Shown here one piece after another: positions 6,739 through 15,511 of a DNA stretch of 64,000 bases. Position numbers and translations under genes: made by a program. Source of the stretch: Actinomyces sp. HMSC035G02 (lineage in GTDB: Bacteria; Actinomycetota; Actinomycetes; Actinomycetales; Actinomycetaceae); assembly GCA_001838165.1 (NCBI GenBank), contig KV835892.1:156988-220987 (forward strand), given 5' to 3'. The notes under the pieces were generated by a model. The model was not told the origin of the DNA and did no database searches. It saw nothing but the letters and a program-made list of their open reading frames with translations. Positions within the stretch are counted from its first letter, which is position 1, and every line of letters begins with the position of its first letter.

Positions 6739-8184
6739 TCACGCGTGACGGGTCCCGCCAATCGCATAGTCGGCTTCATCTCCGACTTCATGGATACGCA
6801 GCATGTTCGAGGAGCCGGCGATGCCCGGGGGCATGCCTGCGACGATGACGAGCTGATCGCCGATGTCCGCCAGGTGCGCAGACTGAACGACCTGATCGAG
6901 CTGCCAGACCATGTCGTCGGTGTGCTGCACCTCGGGGACGCGGTATGTCTGGATACCCCACGACAGGGCGAGGCGGCGGCGCGTCGACTCGAGCGGCGTG
7001 AAGGCCAGCATCGGGATCGGACGGCGCATGCGCGACAGCAGGCGAGCCGAAGTACCCGACTGACTGAAGGTAACCAGGTAGCGTGCATCCATGTGCTCGG
7101 CGATACGCGCCGCTGCTTCACAGATGACGCCAGCACGGTCGGCGTAGAAGCCCGGGATCGACGCGATGCGCTCTCCACCGTTCTCCTCCGTCGACTCGAT
7201 GATCGCGGCCATCGTACGAACCGTTTCGATCGGGAAAGCACCCACCGAGGTCTCGCCCGACAGCATGACCGCGTCTGCGCCGTCGAGGATCGCGTTGGCG
7301 CAGTCGGAAGCCTCGGCGCGAGTCGGACGCGGGTTCTTGATCATGGAGTCCATGACCTGGGTCGCCACGATGACGGGCTTGGCGGCAATACGAGCAAGCT
7401 CGATCGCGCGCTTCTGGACCAGCGGGACAGCCTCGAGGGGCATCTCGACACCGAGGTCGCCGCGGGCGACCATGATGCCGTCGAAGGCCTCGACGATCTC
7501 TTCCAAGGCCTCGACGGCCTGGGGCTTCTCGATCTTGGCGATGACGGGGATACGCTTGCCCATCTCGTCCATGATCTCGTGGACGTCCTTGATGTCCTCG
7601 GCGGAACGCACGAAGGACAGGGCGATGAAGTCGGCGTCCTGCTCGATACCCCAGCGCAGGTCCTCCTTGTCCTTTTCGGACAGGGCGGGAACAGAGACGG
7701 CGACGCCAGGAAGGTTCAGACCCTTGTGGTCCGAGACCATGCCCGGAACCTCAACTCGGGTGACGACGTCAGTATCCGTCACCTCGACAACGCGGACCGC
7801 GACGTTACCGTCGTCGATCAGCAGGCGGTCACCGGGAGCACAGTCACCGGGCAGACCCTTGAAGGTCGTGCCGACGAGTTCCTTGGTGCCGGGAACGTCG
7901 CGGGTGGTAATGGTGAAGGTGTCACCGATCTTGAGTTCCTGAGGGCCATCCTGGAAGGTCTCCAGGCGAATCTTGGGGCCCTGGAGGTCAACCAGGACAG
8001 CGATCGCGCGGCCGGACGTTGCAGACGCCTTCCTCACGCGCTCAATGACGGCCTCGTGTTCCTCAGCCTTTCCATGCGACCGGTTGATACGCGCGACATC
8101 CATGCCGGCGTCCACCAGTGCCTGGAGCTGCTCAGGGGATTCAGTGGCAGGTCCAATAGTGCAGACAATCTTAGCTCGACGCAT
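6739..8184 (-). CDS. pyk: Pyruvate kinase
   Basis: Pyruvate kinase, 481 residues, makes pyruvate and ATP from phosphoenolpyruvate and ADP in the last step of glycolysis. The start MRRAKIVCTIGPAT is the standard family N-terminus, so I use the ATG at 8184 rather than the TTG of the longer frame. Visible motifs are the active-site lysine in VIAKIEKPQA, metal-site residues in GIMVARGDLGVEM, and ATQVMDSMIKNPRPTRAEA followed by DAVMLSGETSVG. The A/B/A barrel is followed by the regulatory C-domain, with GTSARLLSRMRRPIPMLAFT near the effector site. It is downstream of lgt with a 130-base gap and ends at its own terminator, so it is probably monocistronic. Confidence 0.97.
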   Translation of the reverse strand: MRRAKIVCTIGPATESPEQLQALVDAGMDVARINRSHGKAEEHEAVIERVRKASATSGRAIAVLVDLQGPKIRLETFQDGPQELKIGDTFTITTRDVPGTKELVGTTFKGLPGDCAPGDRLLIDDGNVAVRVVEVTDTDVVTRVEVPGMVSDHKGLNLPGVAVSVPALSEKDKEDLRWGIEQDADFIALSFVRSAEDIKDVHEIMDEMGKRIPVIAKIEKPQAVEALEEIVEAFDGIMVARGDLGVEMPLEAVPLVQKRAIELARIAAKPVIVATQVMDSMIKNPRPTRAEASDCANAILDGADAVMLSGETSVGAFPIETVRTMAAIIESTEENGGERIASIPGFYADRAGVICEAAARIAEHMDARYLVTFSQSGTSARLLSRMRRPIPMLAFTPLESTRRRLALSWGIQTYRVPEVQHTDDMVWQLDQVVQSAHLADIGDQLVIVAGMPPGIAGSSNMLRIHEVGDEADYAIGGTRHA

Positions 8185-8314
8185 AGGTATGAGTTTACCG
8201 TCCAATCACAGTTGAAACGAGGAGGATCGGCAACGAGACAACGTGATCATTCCCATGTATCGACCTGTTGTGGGACCTCAGGCACACAAAACCCGGACAG
8301 GCGCCAGGCGACGG

Positions 8315-9280
8315 CTACTTAGTGACGCCATCCTTGGATGCATCTGCTGCGCTCGCAGTATTCTCTCCGCGCTCCTCGACGGATGCACCGGCTTCTCCCC
8401 CGTCGTTGACCGACGAGGCATCGTCTGCCTTCTCGGCATCCGGGTCTTCCAGATCTTCGGCTACTACGCGCGTCGAGCGACCGAGTCGACCGGCCACGAC
8501 GAACACGAGTAGTCCGAGTGCGAACACAAGCAGCGACGTCCACACATTCAGGCGCAGGCCCAACACCCGGTGTGCATCGTCGATGCGCAGCATCTCGATC
8601 CAGCACCGGCCGGCCGTGTAGGCCATCAGGTACAGCCCGAACACCTGGCCCCCGGCGAAGCGGTGACGCCGGTCGAGCCACACGATGAGCGCGGCGGCGG
8701 CAAGGTTCCACAGGCACTCGTAGAGGAAGGTCGGATGGAACAGCGTGCCTGCAGGGTATCCGGCGGGCATATGCGCCGCGTCGATCTGGAGGCCCCACGG
8801 CAGAGTCGTCGGAGCACCGAAGAGCTCCTGGTTGAACCAGTTTCCCCAACGGCCGATCGCTTGGGCAATCAGCAGAGCCGGAGCCAGGGAGTCGGCGATC
8901 GGTCCGAGGCGGACGCCCGCACGTTTGACGGCGATAAACACGCCGAGCGCACCGAAGGCGACGCCGCCCCAAATTCCCAGGCCTCCACGCCAAATCTGGA
9001 AGGCGAGCATCGGGTCACCACCCGGGCCGAAATAGGCATCCGGGGACGTGATGACATGGTAGATGCGCGCACCGACGACGCCGAGCGGAATCGCCCAGAG
9101 CGCGGCGTCGTACAGCGTGTCCGGGTTCCCACCGCGGTCACGGTAACGGCGGGCCGTCCACCAGACGCCAACGATCATGCCTGCGGCGATGATGATGCCG
9201 TAGGCCCGCAGCGGAATCGGTCCAAGGTACCAAACGCCCTGCGATGGCGACGGGATACCGGCTGCGATGAGGGCGCTCAC
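8315..9280 (-). CDS. lgt: Prolipoprotein diacylglyceryl transferase
   Basis: Lgt (321 residues) transfers diacylglycerol from phosphatidylglycerol to the lipobox cysteine of prolipoproteins, the first step of lipoprotein maturation. It has about seven membrane segments. The family signature is present as IGRWGNWFNQELFG, with IPLRAYGIII near the N-terminus and FHPTFLYECLWN and RFAGGQVFGLYL further on. The C-terminal ~60 residues after the last membrane helix are an acidic Ala/Glu/Asp-rich tail, a common actinobacterial addition. Its start overlaps the trpA stop by 4 bp, giving the trp-lgt coupling known in mycobacteria. The siderophore-binding lipoprotein at 28180-29217 is one likely client. 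Confidence 0.96.
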   Translation of the reverse strand: MSALIAAGIPSPSQGVWYLGPIPLRAYGIIIAAGMIVGVWWTARRYRDRGGNPDTLYDAALWAIPLGVVGARIYHVITSPDAYFGPGGDPMLAFQIWRGGLGIWGGVAFGALGVFIAVKRAGVRLGPIADSLAPALLIAQAIGRWGNWFNQELFGAPTTLPWGLQIDAAHMPAGYPAGTLFHPTFLYECLWNLAAAALIVWLDRRHRFAGGQVFGLYLMAYTAGRCWIEMLRIDDAHRVLGLRLNVWTSLLVFALGLLVFVVAGRLGRSTRVVAEDLEDPDAEKADDASSVNDGGEAGASVEERGENTASAADASKDGVTK

Positions 9281-10086
9281 GCGCGTGCCCCGCTGACGCC
9301 ATTCTTCAGCTCGGTGGCAAGCTCACCCAGTGCCTTCAGGCCACGGTCGACGTTCTCGTCGAACAGAGTCTTCACGAGCGCGGATCCGACAATGACGCCG
9401 TCCGCGTAGGCACCGATCTCACGGGCCTGAGCGCCGTTGGAAACCCCGAGGCCCACGCAGACGCGCTGCGCACCGGCGGCGCGGGTGCGCTCCACGACGT
9501 CAGCAACGTGGGCACCAACCGCTGCGCGCGCACCCGTCACGCCCATCGACGAAGCCGCGTAGACCCAGCCGCGCGAGTGCTCGGCGATGAGCTTAAGGCG
9601 ATGCTCGGGGGATGAAGGAGCGCTCAGATAAATACGTTCGAGGTCGTACTTGTCCGACGCCGCCTCCCACTGCGCGCCCTCCTCGGGCGGCAGGTCCGGC
9701 GTAATGAGGCCGGAGCCGCCGACGGCGGCGAAGTCCTTGGCGAAGCGCTCGACGCCCCACCACTCGACGGGGTTCCAATAGGTCATCGAGCAGGTCGAAA
9801 TACCGTACGAGGTCAGCTCGTCCACCGCGTGGAAAAGATCCTCGAGGTGGGTGCCGCGCTCAAGGGCCGCAACGGTCGCACGCTGGATGGTCGGGCCGTC
9901 CATACCCGGATCCGAGTACGGGAAGCCGAGCTCGATGACGTCAACGCCACAGTCCGCCAAGACCTTTCCCGCCCGGATCGAGTCCTCGACCGACGGAAAG
10001 CCCACAGGCAGGTAGGCAATGAGGGCGGCATCGCCGCGCTGGACCGCGGCATCGATAGCGAGCGCAGAATGGGGTGCACGCGTCAT
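9277..10086 (-). CDS. trpA: Tryptophan synthase alpha chain
   Basis: The alpha subunit (269 residues, TIM barrel) cleaves indole-3-glycerol phosphate to indole and glyceraldehyde-3-phosphate and channels indole to TrpB. Catalytic residues lie in VIELGFPYSDPGMDGPTIQ (family Glu and Asp), and the phosphate-binding end reads VGLGVSNGAQ and DGVIVGSALVK. The start MTRAPHSALAIDAAV at 10086 leaves 1 bp after the trpB stop; the frame open to 10209 lies inside trpB. It is translationally linked to trpB upstream and lgt downstream. Confidence 0.96.
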   Translation of the reverse strand: MTRAPHSALAIDAAVQRGDAALIAYLPVGFPSVEDSIRAGKVLADCGVDVIELGFPYSDPGMDGPTIQRATVAALERGTHLEDLFHAVDELTSYGISTCSMTYWNPVEWWGVERFAKDFAAVGGSGLITPDLPPEEGAQWEAASDKYDLERIYLSAPSSPEHRLKLIAEHSRGWVYAASSMGVTGARAAVGAHVADVVERTRAAGAQRVCVGLGVSNGAQAREIGAYADGVIVGSALVKTLFDENVDRGLKALGELATELKNGVSGARA

Positions 10087-10087
10087 G

Positions 10088-11383
10088 TCACTTCTCCTCG
10101 TTCTCATCCAGGACGGCAACACCCGACGGGCCCGCGCTGGGGTCGATGACCTGCAGCTTCGCGTGACCGTAGCCGAACCACCGCGATGCCGTATCGACGT
10201 CCTTGTCACCGCGACCCGACACGGTCACGATCGCGATGGGTTCCTCACCAGGCGCGAACGGGCCTTCAGCCTCGGCCTTCGCGCGGGCCCAGGCGCGCAC
10301 ACCCGCGAGAGCATGGGAGGACTCGATGGCGGGAATGATGCCCTCCGTGCGCGACAGGTGCAGGAAAGCATCCATGGCCTCGGCGTCGGAAATAGGCATG
10401 TACGAGGCGCGCCCCGTCCGCGCCAACCATGCGTGCTGCGGGCCCACACCCGGGTAGTCCAGGCCGGCGGAAATGGAGTGGGAGGCCTTCGTCTGGCCGT
10501 CGCGTTCCTGCAGGACGAACGTGCGGGCACCGTGAAGGACGCCCACCTCGTCGGCGGTGATCGACGCAGCGTGTCGCCCGGTCTCGAAGCCGTCGCCGGC
10601 CGCCTCGCAACCGAGCAGCTCGACGCTGGGATCGTCGAGGAACGCGGTGAACGAGCCAATGGCGTTGGAGCCGCCGCCCACGCAGGCCACGACGACGTCA
10701 GGTAGGCGCCCCTCGGAGGCGAGCAGCTGGGCGCGCGCCTCGTCGCCAATGACACGCTGAAGGTCACGCACCAGCTCCGGGAAGGGGTGCGGGCCGGCGG
10801 CCGTGCCAAAGATGTAGTTGGTGGTCTCCACGTTGGTCACCCAGTCGCGGAAGGCCTCGTTGATCGCATCCTTGAGCGTCGCCGAGCCCGCCGTCACGGC
10901 GATGACCTCGGCGCCGAGCATCTGCATGCGCGCGACGTTCAACGCCTGTCGCTCGGTGTCCTCACGTCCCATGTAGATCGTGCAGTCGAGGCCGAGGAGA
11001 GCAGCGGCGGTCGCGGTGGCCACGCCGTGCTGGCCGGCCCCGGTCTCCGCGATGACACGCGTCTTGCCCAGCTCCTTGGTGAGCAGCGCCTGACCGAGCA
11101 CGTTGTTGATCTTGTGCGAGCCCGTGTGGTTCAGGTCCTCGCGTTTGAGGAACACGCGCACGCCGCCCAGGTCGGCTGCAAAACGCGGGGCCTCGGTCAG
11201 CAGTGAGGGACGTCCGGCATAGTTCAGGAACAGGTCGCGCAGACGGCGCTGGAACGACTTGTCGCGCCACAGGCGCTTCCAGGCGGCCTCAACCTCTTCG
11301 AGGGGCCCCATGAGGGACTCGGCGACGAAGCGTCCACCGAAATCACCGAAGTACGGTCCTTGAGCAAAGTTCTCGGCGTCCAT
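10088..11383 (-). CDS. trpB: Tryptophan synthase beta chain
   Basis: The PLP-dependent beta subunit (431 residues) joins indole and serine to give tryptophan. The PLP lysine is in [15 protein letters not shown], the serine-binding loop in [19 protein letters not shown], and the phosphate-binding glycines in [13 protein letters not shown]. The ATG at 11383 overlaps the trpC stop (TGATG) and follows AGGAAGGA; a GTG one codon earlier is possible. It is a conventional TrpB1 in full operon context. Confidence 0.97.
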   Translation of the reverse strand: MDAENFAQGPYFGDFGGRFVAESLMGPLEEVEAAWKRLWRDKSFQRRLRDLFLNYAGRPSLLTEAPRFAADLGGVRVFLKREDLNHTGSHKINNVLGQALLTKELGKTRVIAETGAGQHGVATATAAALLGLDCTIYMGREDTERQALNVARMQMLGAEVIAVTAGSATLKDAINEAFRDWVTNVETTNYIFGTAAGPHPFPELVRDLQRVIGDEARAQLLASEGRLPDVVVACVGGGSNAIGSFTAFLDDPSVELLGCEAAGDGFETGRHAASITADEVGVLHGARTFVLQERDGQTKASHSISAGLDYPGVGPQHAWLARTGRASYMPISDAEAMDAFLHLSRTEGIIPAIESSHALAGVRAWARAKAEAEGPFAPGEEPIAIVTVSGRGDKDVDTASRWFGYGHAKLQVIDPSAGPSGVAVLDENEEK

Positions 11384-12231
11384 CACTGTCCTTCCTGACG
11401 CGCAGCGGCGACACGAGCCTTACGATCCGTGCGTAGCGCGGGATGCTGGCCCGCGCTCACCATGTCCTGAATGCTCGCGCGGGGATCACCCGAGGTCACG
11501 AGCGCTTCGCCGACGAGCACAGCGTCCGCGCCCCACTTGGCGTATTCGAAAACGTCGTGAGCATTCGCGACGCCGGACTCGGCGACGGCGACAACATCCT
11601 GGGGAATCACGTCGATGACCTGCTCAACGGTCGAGCGGTCCACTTCCAACGTCTTCAGATTGCGGGCGTTGACGCCAATGATCGACGCACCGGCCTCCAT
11701 CGCGCGCAGGGCTTCGAGTCGTGAGTGCGTCTCCACCAGCGCCTCCATGCCGAGCGAACGAGTTCGTTCCAGCAGGGACACGAGCACGTTCTGCTCCAGC
11801 GCCGCAACGATCAGGAGCACGAGGTCGGCGCCGTGAGCACGCGCCTCATGAATCTGATACGGAGTGACGATAAAGTCCTTGCGCAGAATCGGAATGTCAA
11901 CGGCCGCACGCACGGCGTCAAGATCCGCGAGCGAGCCGTTAAAGCGACGCTGCTCGGTGAGCACCGAAATGACCGACGCTCCCCCTGCCTCGTACGTGGA
12001 AGCAAGCGCAGCCGGATCCGGGATCGCTGCAAGCGCGCCCTTGGACGGCGAGGAACGCTTCACCTCGGAGATGATCTTGACGGCACCATCGCGGCCCCGG
12101 AGGGCACCGAGCGCATCCTTCGCCTCCGGGACCTGGGTCTCCATCTCCTTGATGCGAGCCAGAGGGACGCGGTCTTCACGCTCTTTCAGGTCCTGCCGGA
12201 CCCCAGCGATAATGTCATCGAGAACGCTCAC
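11383..12231 (-). CDS. trpC: Indole-3-glycerol phosphate synthase
   Basis: A single-function TIM barrel (282 residues) that closes the indole ring by decarboxylating CdRP. Family motifs are [12 protein letters not shown] (catalytic Glu and Lys), [27 protein letters not shown] (catalytic Lys), [23 protein letters not shown] and [12 protein letters not shown]. It starts at GTG 12231 behind GGGGAG. No TrpF (PRAI) domain is fused and no trpF gene is in the window. The C-terminal ~20 residues are basic and extend beyond the barrel. It lies between trpE (88-base gap) and trpB (overlapping). Confidence 0.96.
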   Translation of the reverse strand: MSVLDDIIAGVRQDLKEREDRVPLARIKEMETQVPEAKDALGALRGRDGAVKIISEVKRSSPSKGALAAIPDPAALASTYEAGGASVISVLTEQRRFNGSLADLDAVRAAVDIPILRKDFIVTPYQIHEARAHGADLVLLIVAALEQNVLVSLLERTRSLGMEALVETHSRLEALRAMEAGASIIGVNARNLKTLEVDRSTVEQVIDVIPQDVVAVAESGVANAHDVFEYAKWGADAVLVGEALVTSGDPRASIQDMVSAGQHPALRTDRKARVAAARQEGQ

Positions 12232-12319
12232 GACGCTCCCCTTTCAGGCAGAAATGATCAATCCTCACCTAGGCTAGCGAAAAATGGCTCACCGCGGGCG
12301 CGCCATCCCGCACTACGGG

Positions 12320-13885
12320 TCAGGACAAGGGGATGAGAGTCGACGCCCGCACGACCGATTCGACCGCCGCCGCAGCCTTGTTGCGCGACTCCTCGTACTC
12401 GAGGGCTGGAACCGAATCAGCGACGAGTCCCGCACCCGCCTGCACCGAGGCCACGCCGTCCTTCAACGAAGCCGTGCGAATAGCGATCGCCAGATCGGCG
12501 TCCCCCGACAGGTCGAAGTAGCCGACCACGCCGCCGTACACGCCGCGCGCAGCGGGCTCGAAATCGTCGATGAGCTGGATAGCACGAGGCTTGGGCGCGC
12601 CTGAGAGGGTACCCGCCGGGAAGGTCGCGACCAAGGCGTCCAGCGCGTCAGCATCCTCGCGCAGCACGCCCGTCACCGTGGAGGAGATGTGCTGAATGTG
12701 AGAGAAACGCTTGAGTTCCATGAGCGTGGAGACCTCGACCGAAGCCGGATCGCAGACCTTCGACAGATCATTGCGGGCCAGGTCCACGAGCATGACGTGC
12801 TCCGACAGCTCCTTCGGGTCCTCGAGGAGCTCGGCAGCCAGGCGATGGTCCTCGGCCGAATCCGCGCCGCGCGGGCGCGAGCCGGCGATCGGATACGTCC
12901 AGACGCGGCGTCGTTCAGTCTTGACGAGGGTCTCGGGAGACGAGCCGACGACCTCGAAGTGACCGCCCAGCTCATCGGGCAGGTCCAGGAAGTACATGTA
13001 GGGCGAGGGGTTGACCGTGCGCAGCACCCGGTACACGTCGATGCCGCTGGCTGACGTCGACACGTCAAGGCGCTGGGAAACGACGATCTGGAAGGCATCC
13101 CCGTCTTCAATCGCGCGCTTGGCCGCGTTAACGGAAGACTCGAAATCCGCGCGTGCCGTGCGCTCGCGCACCTGGGGCGGCGTAGCACCGCTGCTGCCCA
13201 GAACCGCGGGGGCGATCGGGGTCGCAAGCTGCGCGGTCATCGCGTCGAGGCGCTGAATCGCGCGGTCGTACGCCCCGTCCACGCCATCGGCCGAGCCGTT
13301 CAGGTTCCATGCGATCGCCATCAGATACACCGAACCAGTCGCATGATCGAGCGCCGCGACCTCGGTGGCCAACACGAGCGTCGCGTCCGGAATGTTGGAT
13401 TCCTTCGGCGCGGTCGCTGCGAGCGTCGGCTCCCACTCAGGGATGATGCCCCAGCCCAAAGATCCAACAAGAGCACCCGTCAGAGGAGGCATTCCTTCAA
13501 TCGCAGGCGCGGCAAGCTCTTCGAGGGCGGAGTGCACGACCTCAAGGAAGGTTCCTTCCTCCAGCGCACCCTCAGGATGCGAACCGATCCACTGCGCGTG
13601 TCCGTCTCGTGCAACAATCGCGCCGGCACTCGAAGCTCCGACGAACGACCAGCGTCCCCACGAACCACCGTGCTCGGCGGATTCCAGGATAAAACTGCCG
13701 TAGTTGCCGTGCGCAAGCTGTCGGTAGACGCCCACCGCGCTCAGCTCGTCGGCAAGCACGCGGCGCACCACGGGAATCACGCGGCGCTCGGCAGCGAGAT
13801 CAACAAAGACGTTGCGCGTGGGCCACGTCTGACCCCACTCGAGGTTTACAGGCTCGCACTGATACGAAGGCGTCGAAATACTCAC
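12320..13885 (-). CDS. trpE: Anthranilate synthase component I
   Basis: TrpE (521 residues) turns chorismate into anthranilate with ammonia from a separate TrpG amidotransferase, which is not in this window. The C-terminal chorismate-binding domain shows DAFQIVVSQRLDV, PSPYMYFLDL, VVGSSPETLVK, YPIAGSRPRGA, HVMLVDLARNDLSKV, FPAGTLSGAPKPRAIQLID and GVYGGVVGYF. The start VSISTPSYQCEPVNLEW at GTG 13885, behind AGGACG, fits the family; the frame open to 13984 runs into the upstream gene. There is no trpG/trpD next to it, the scattered arrangement also seen in mycobacteria. I could not find a Trp-rich leader peptide in the 67 bases upstream. Confidence 0.95.
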   Translation of the reverse strand: MSISTPSYQCEPVNLEWGQTWPTRNVFVDLAAERRVIPVVRRVLADELSAVGVYRQLAHGNYGSFILESAEHGGSWGRWSFVGASSAGAIVARDGHAQWIGSHPEGALEEGTFLEVVHSALEELAAPAIEGMPPLTGALVGSLGWGIIPEWEPTLAATAPKESNIPDATLVLATEVAALDHATGSVYLMAIAWNLNGSADGVDGAYDRAIQRLDAMTAQLATPIAPAVLGSSGATPPQVRERTARADFESSVNAAKRAIEDGDAFQIVVSQRLDVSTSASGIDVYRVLRTVNPSPYMYFLDLPDELGGHFEVVGSSPETLVKTERRRVWTYPIAGSRPRGADSAEDHRLAAELLEDPKELSEHVMLVDLARNDLSKVCDPASVEVSTLMELKRFSHIQHISSTVTGVLREDADALDALVATFPAGTLSGAPKPRAIQLIDDFEPAARGVYGGVVGYFDLSGDADLAIAIRTASLKDGVASVQAGAGLVADSVPALEYEESRNKAAAAVESVVRASTLIPLS

Positions 13886-13952
13886 CGTCCTATTGTCCCA
13901 TCCGCACGCGTACTCGTCCCGCCGTGGTCCACGATGAGACCTGCGTTGATCC

Positions 13953-14645
13953 CTACAGCCAGTCGGGGACGACGCCCCATGCAATGGTGCCGACGAGCGC
14001 TGATCCGATCATCCAGGGGCCCATCGGGACGCGGGTCTTCGTTCCCGCTGATCCGACGACGATCTTCCACAGTGCCGCAACACCGGCGGAGACGAAGGAG
14101 AGCGCAAGCGCAAAAACCGCGGCGTGCAGTCCCACGGAACCGACCAATGCTCCCAAGACCGGACCCAGCTTGACGTCACCGCCACCCATGCCGCCGGGCA
14201 AGCGATTCAACAAAGCAATCGGCACGAACCAAATGAGCGCACCGATGAGCGCTCCAAAGAGCCGCTCCTGCCACAGCGGGGAAATGACGCCACTGACGGC
14301 CAGGCCGAGGACAACGCCGATCGCCATCGCAACCGTGTATGCGTTCGGCAACCGATGGGTGCGAGCGTCAACGTAAGCGCTCAGCGCGCCGATCATCGCG
14401 ACTGTCATCACACCGGGCATGCCGGGACGCATCTGTGCCGCGACAAAAAAGATTGCTCCGACGATGCCCGCGCTCCACACGATCGCGTTGCGCGTGAGCG
14501 GCTTTTGCGTCGCTTCAATAAAGTAGCGGCGCTGAATCTTCCACCCCGAACGCCACAGCCAGTAAAGAACGACGATCCAGGTGAGAAAACCGGAGATTAA
14601 AGACAGATCACCGCTCAGCCACGGCGGCAGCAACGTCGGAATCAC
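13953..14645 (-). CDS. Prepilin peptidase, A24 family, short form
   Basis: A 230-residue polytopic membrane protein with both catalytic aspartates of A24 peptidases: Asp93 in YVDARTHRLPN and Asp157 in GGMGGGDVKLG. It would cut leader peptides from type IV pilin-like or Tad/Flp prepilins at the inner face of the membrane. The N-terminal Cys-containing methyltransferase domain of full PilD is missing; an N-terminal helix plus a basic loop stands there instead. It overlaps the aroE stop by 4 bp and ends the alaS operon. No pilin or secretion ATPase gene is in the window, so its substrates lie elsewhere. Confidence 0.88.
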   Translation of the reverse strand: MIPTLLPPWLSGDLSLISGFLTWIVVLYWLWRSGWKIQRRYFIEATQKPLTRNAIVWSAGIVGAIFFVAAQMRPGMPGVMTVAMIGALSAYVDARTHRLPNAYTVAMAIGVVLGLAVSGVISPLWQERLFGALIGALIWFVPIALLNRLPGGMGGGDVKLGPVLGALVGSVGLHAAVFALALSFVSAGVAALWKIVVGSAGTKTRVPMGPWMIGSALVGTIAWGVVPDWL

Positions 14646-15511
14646 GAGGCAGCCCCTCCCCCGCTGACCCGGGCGCGTCGAGCAAGCTCCGCCTCCAGTG
14701 CGCCACGCATGACATCGGTCTTCGGGGTGCGGCCCGTCATCAGCTGTACCTGCGCTGCCGCCTGGAAGACGAGCATGTCGGTGCCTTCGGCGACAATGCC
14801 ACCGTTCCTTTCGAAAGCACTGCGTAGCGCCGTCTCGCGAGGAGAGTAAACAACGTCGAGGAGAATCTGGCCCTCGCGAACTGTCATGTGCTCGGCGAGC
14901 GGGTCAGCAACACCGGCGGGCAACGTCGAGATCACGAGGTCAGCACCGCTGATAGCACGAAGAACTGCGTCGTGATCTGACCACAGCACCTGATCGATGC
15001 TGACCCCCAGTCGCGAGGACGCTGCGACGACAGAACCGGGTCCGCCGAAACGGCGCGCGGCGACGGTGGAGGTCACAATGCCAAGTTCGCCGAGCGCGGC
15101 AAGCGCAGACGAGGCGGTGGCTCGGGCCCCGAGCACGACGGCGCTTGTGGGGAGCGCTCGATCGGCCTGTGAGCACGCACGGCGAATCGCCGAAGAAATC
15201 CCCGTGACATCCGTGTTGAAACCGGCAAGGACCCCTGAAGACGGAACGACCGTATTGACGGCGCCCACAGCGCTTGCCAGCGGATCGATCGCATCGAGCA
15301 ACGGCATGACTGCCTGCTTGCAGGGCATCGTCACCGACAGACCCGCGCAGTCACCGCCAAGGCCGCCAATGAACCGGGGCAGTGAGTCTGCGTCCTGCTC
15401 GAGGCGGTGGTATTCCCAGCCATCGATGCCGATTTGGGCCCAAGCAGCCCGATGAATCACCGGCGACAGGGAGTGTTCAATCGGCGACCCGATGACCGCG
15501 GCCCAGGTCAT
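14642..15511 (-). CDS. aroE: Shikimate dehydrogenase
   Basis: AroE (289 residues) reduces 3-dehydroshikimate to shikimate with NADPH, feeding chorismate to TrpE and other users. The substrate domain shows IGSPIEHSLSPVIHRAAW, the catalytic Lys in LSVTMPCKQAV and the Asp in GFNTDVTGI. The Rossmann loop reads VVLGARATASSALAAL: an Arg sits where related actinobacterial enzymes usually have Gly (GAGATA), which may affect cofactor fit. STLPAG and the C-terminal Gln-containing helix FQAAAQVQLMTG are present. It overlaps mltG upstream and the prepilin peptidase downstream by 4 bp each. Confidence 0.93.
   Translation of the reverse strand: MTWAAVIGSPIEHSLSPVIHRAAWAQIGIDGWEYHRLEQDADSLPRFIGGLGGDCAGLSVTMPCKQAVMPLLDAIDPLASAVGAVNTVVPSSGVLAGFNTDVTGISSAIRRACSQADRALPTSAVVLGARATASSALAALGELGIVTSTVAARRFGGPGSVVAASSRLGVSIDQVLWSDHDAVLRAISGADLVISTLPAGVADPLAEHMTVREGQILLDVVYSPRETALRSAFERNGGIVAEGTDMLVFQAAAQVQLMTGRTPKTDVMRGALEAELARRARVSGGGAAS

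Noticed and set aside
12280..12311. Weak stem followed by TTTTT on the minus strand between trpE and trpC, a possible attenuator
   Set aside because: The stem (GCGGG/CCCGC, 5 bp, 8-base loop) is too short, the T-run lies more than ten bases away, and no Trp-rich leader peptide is present.
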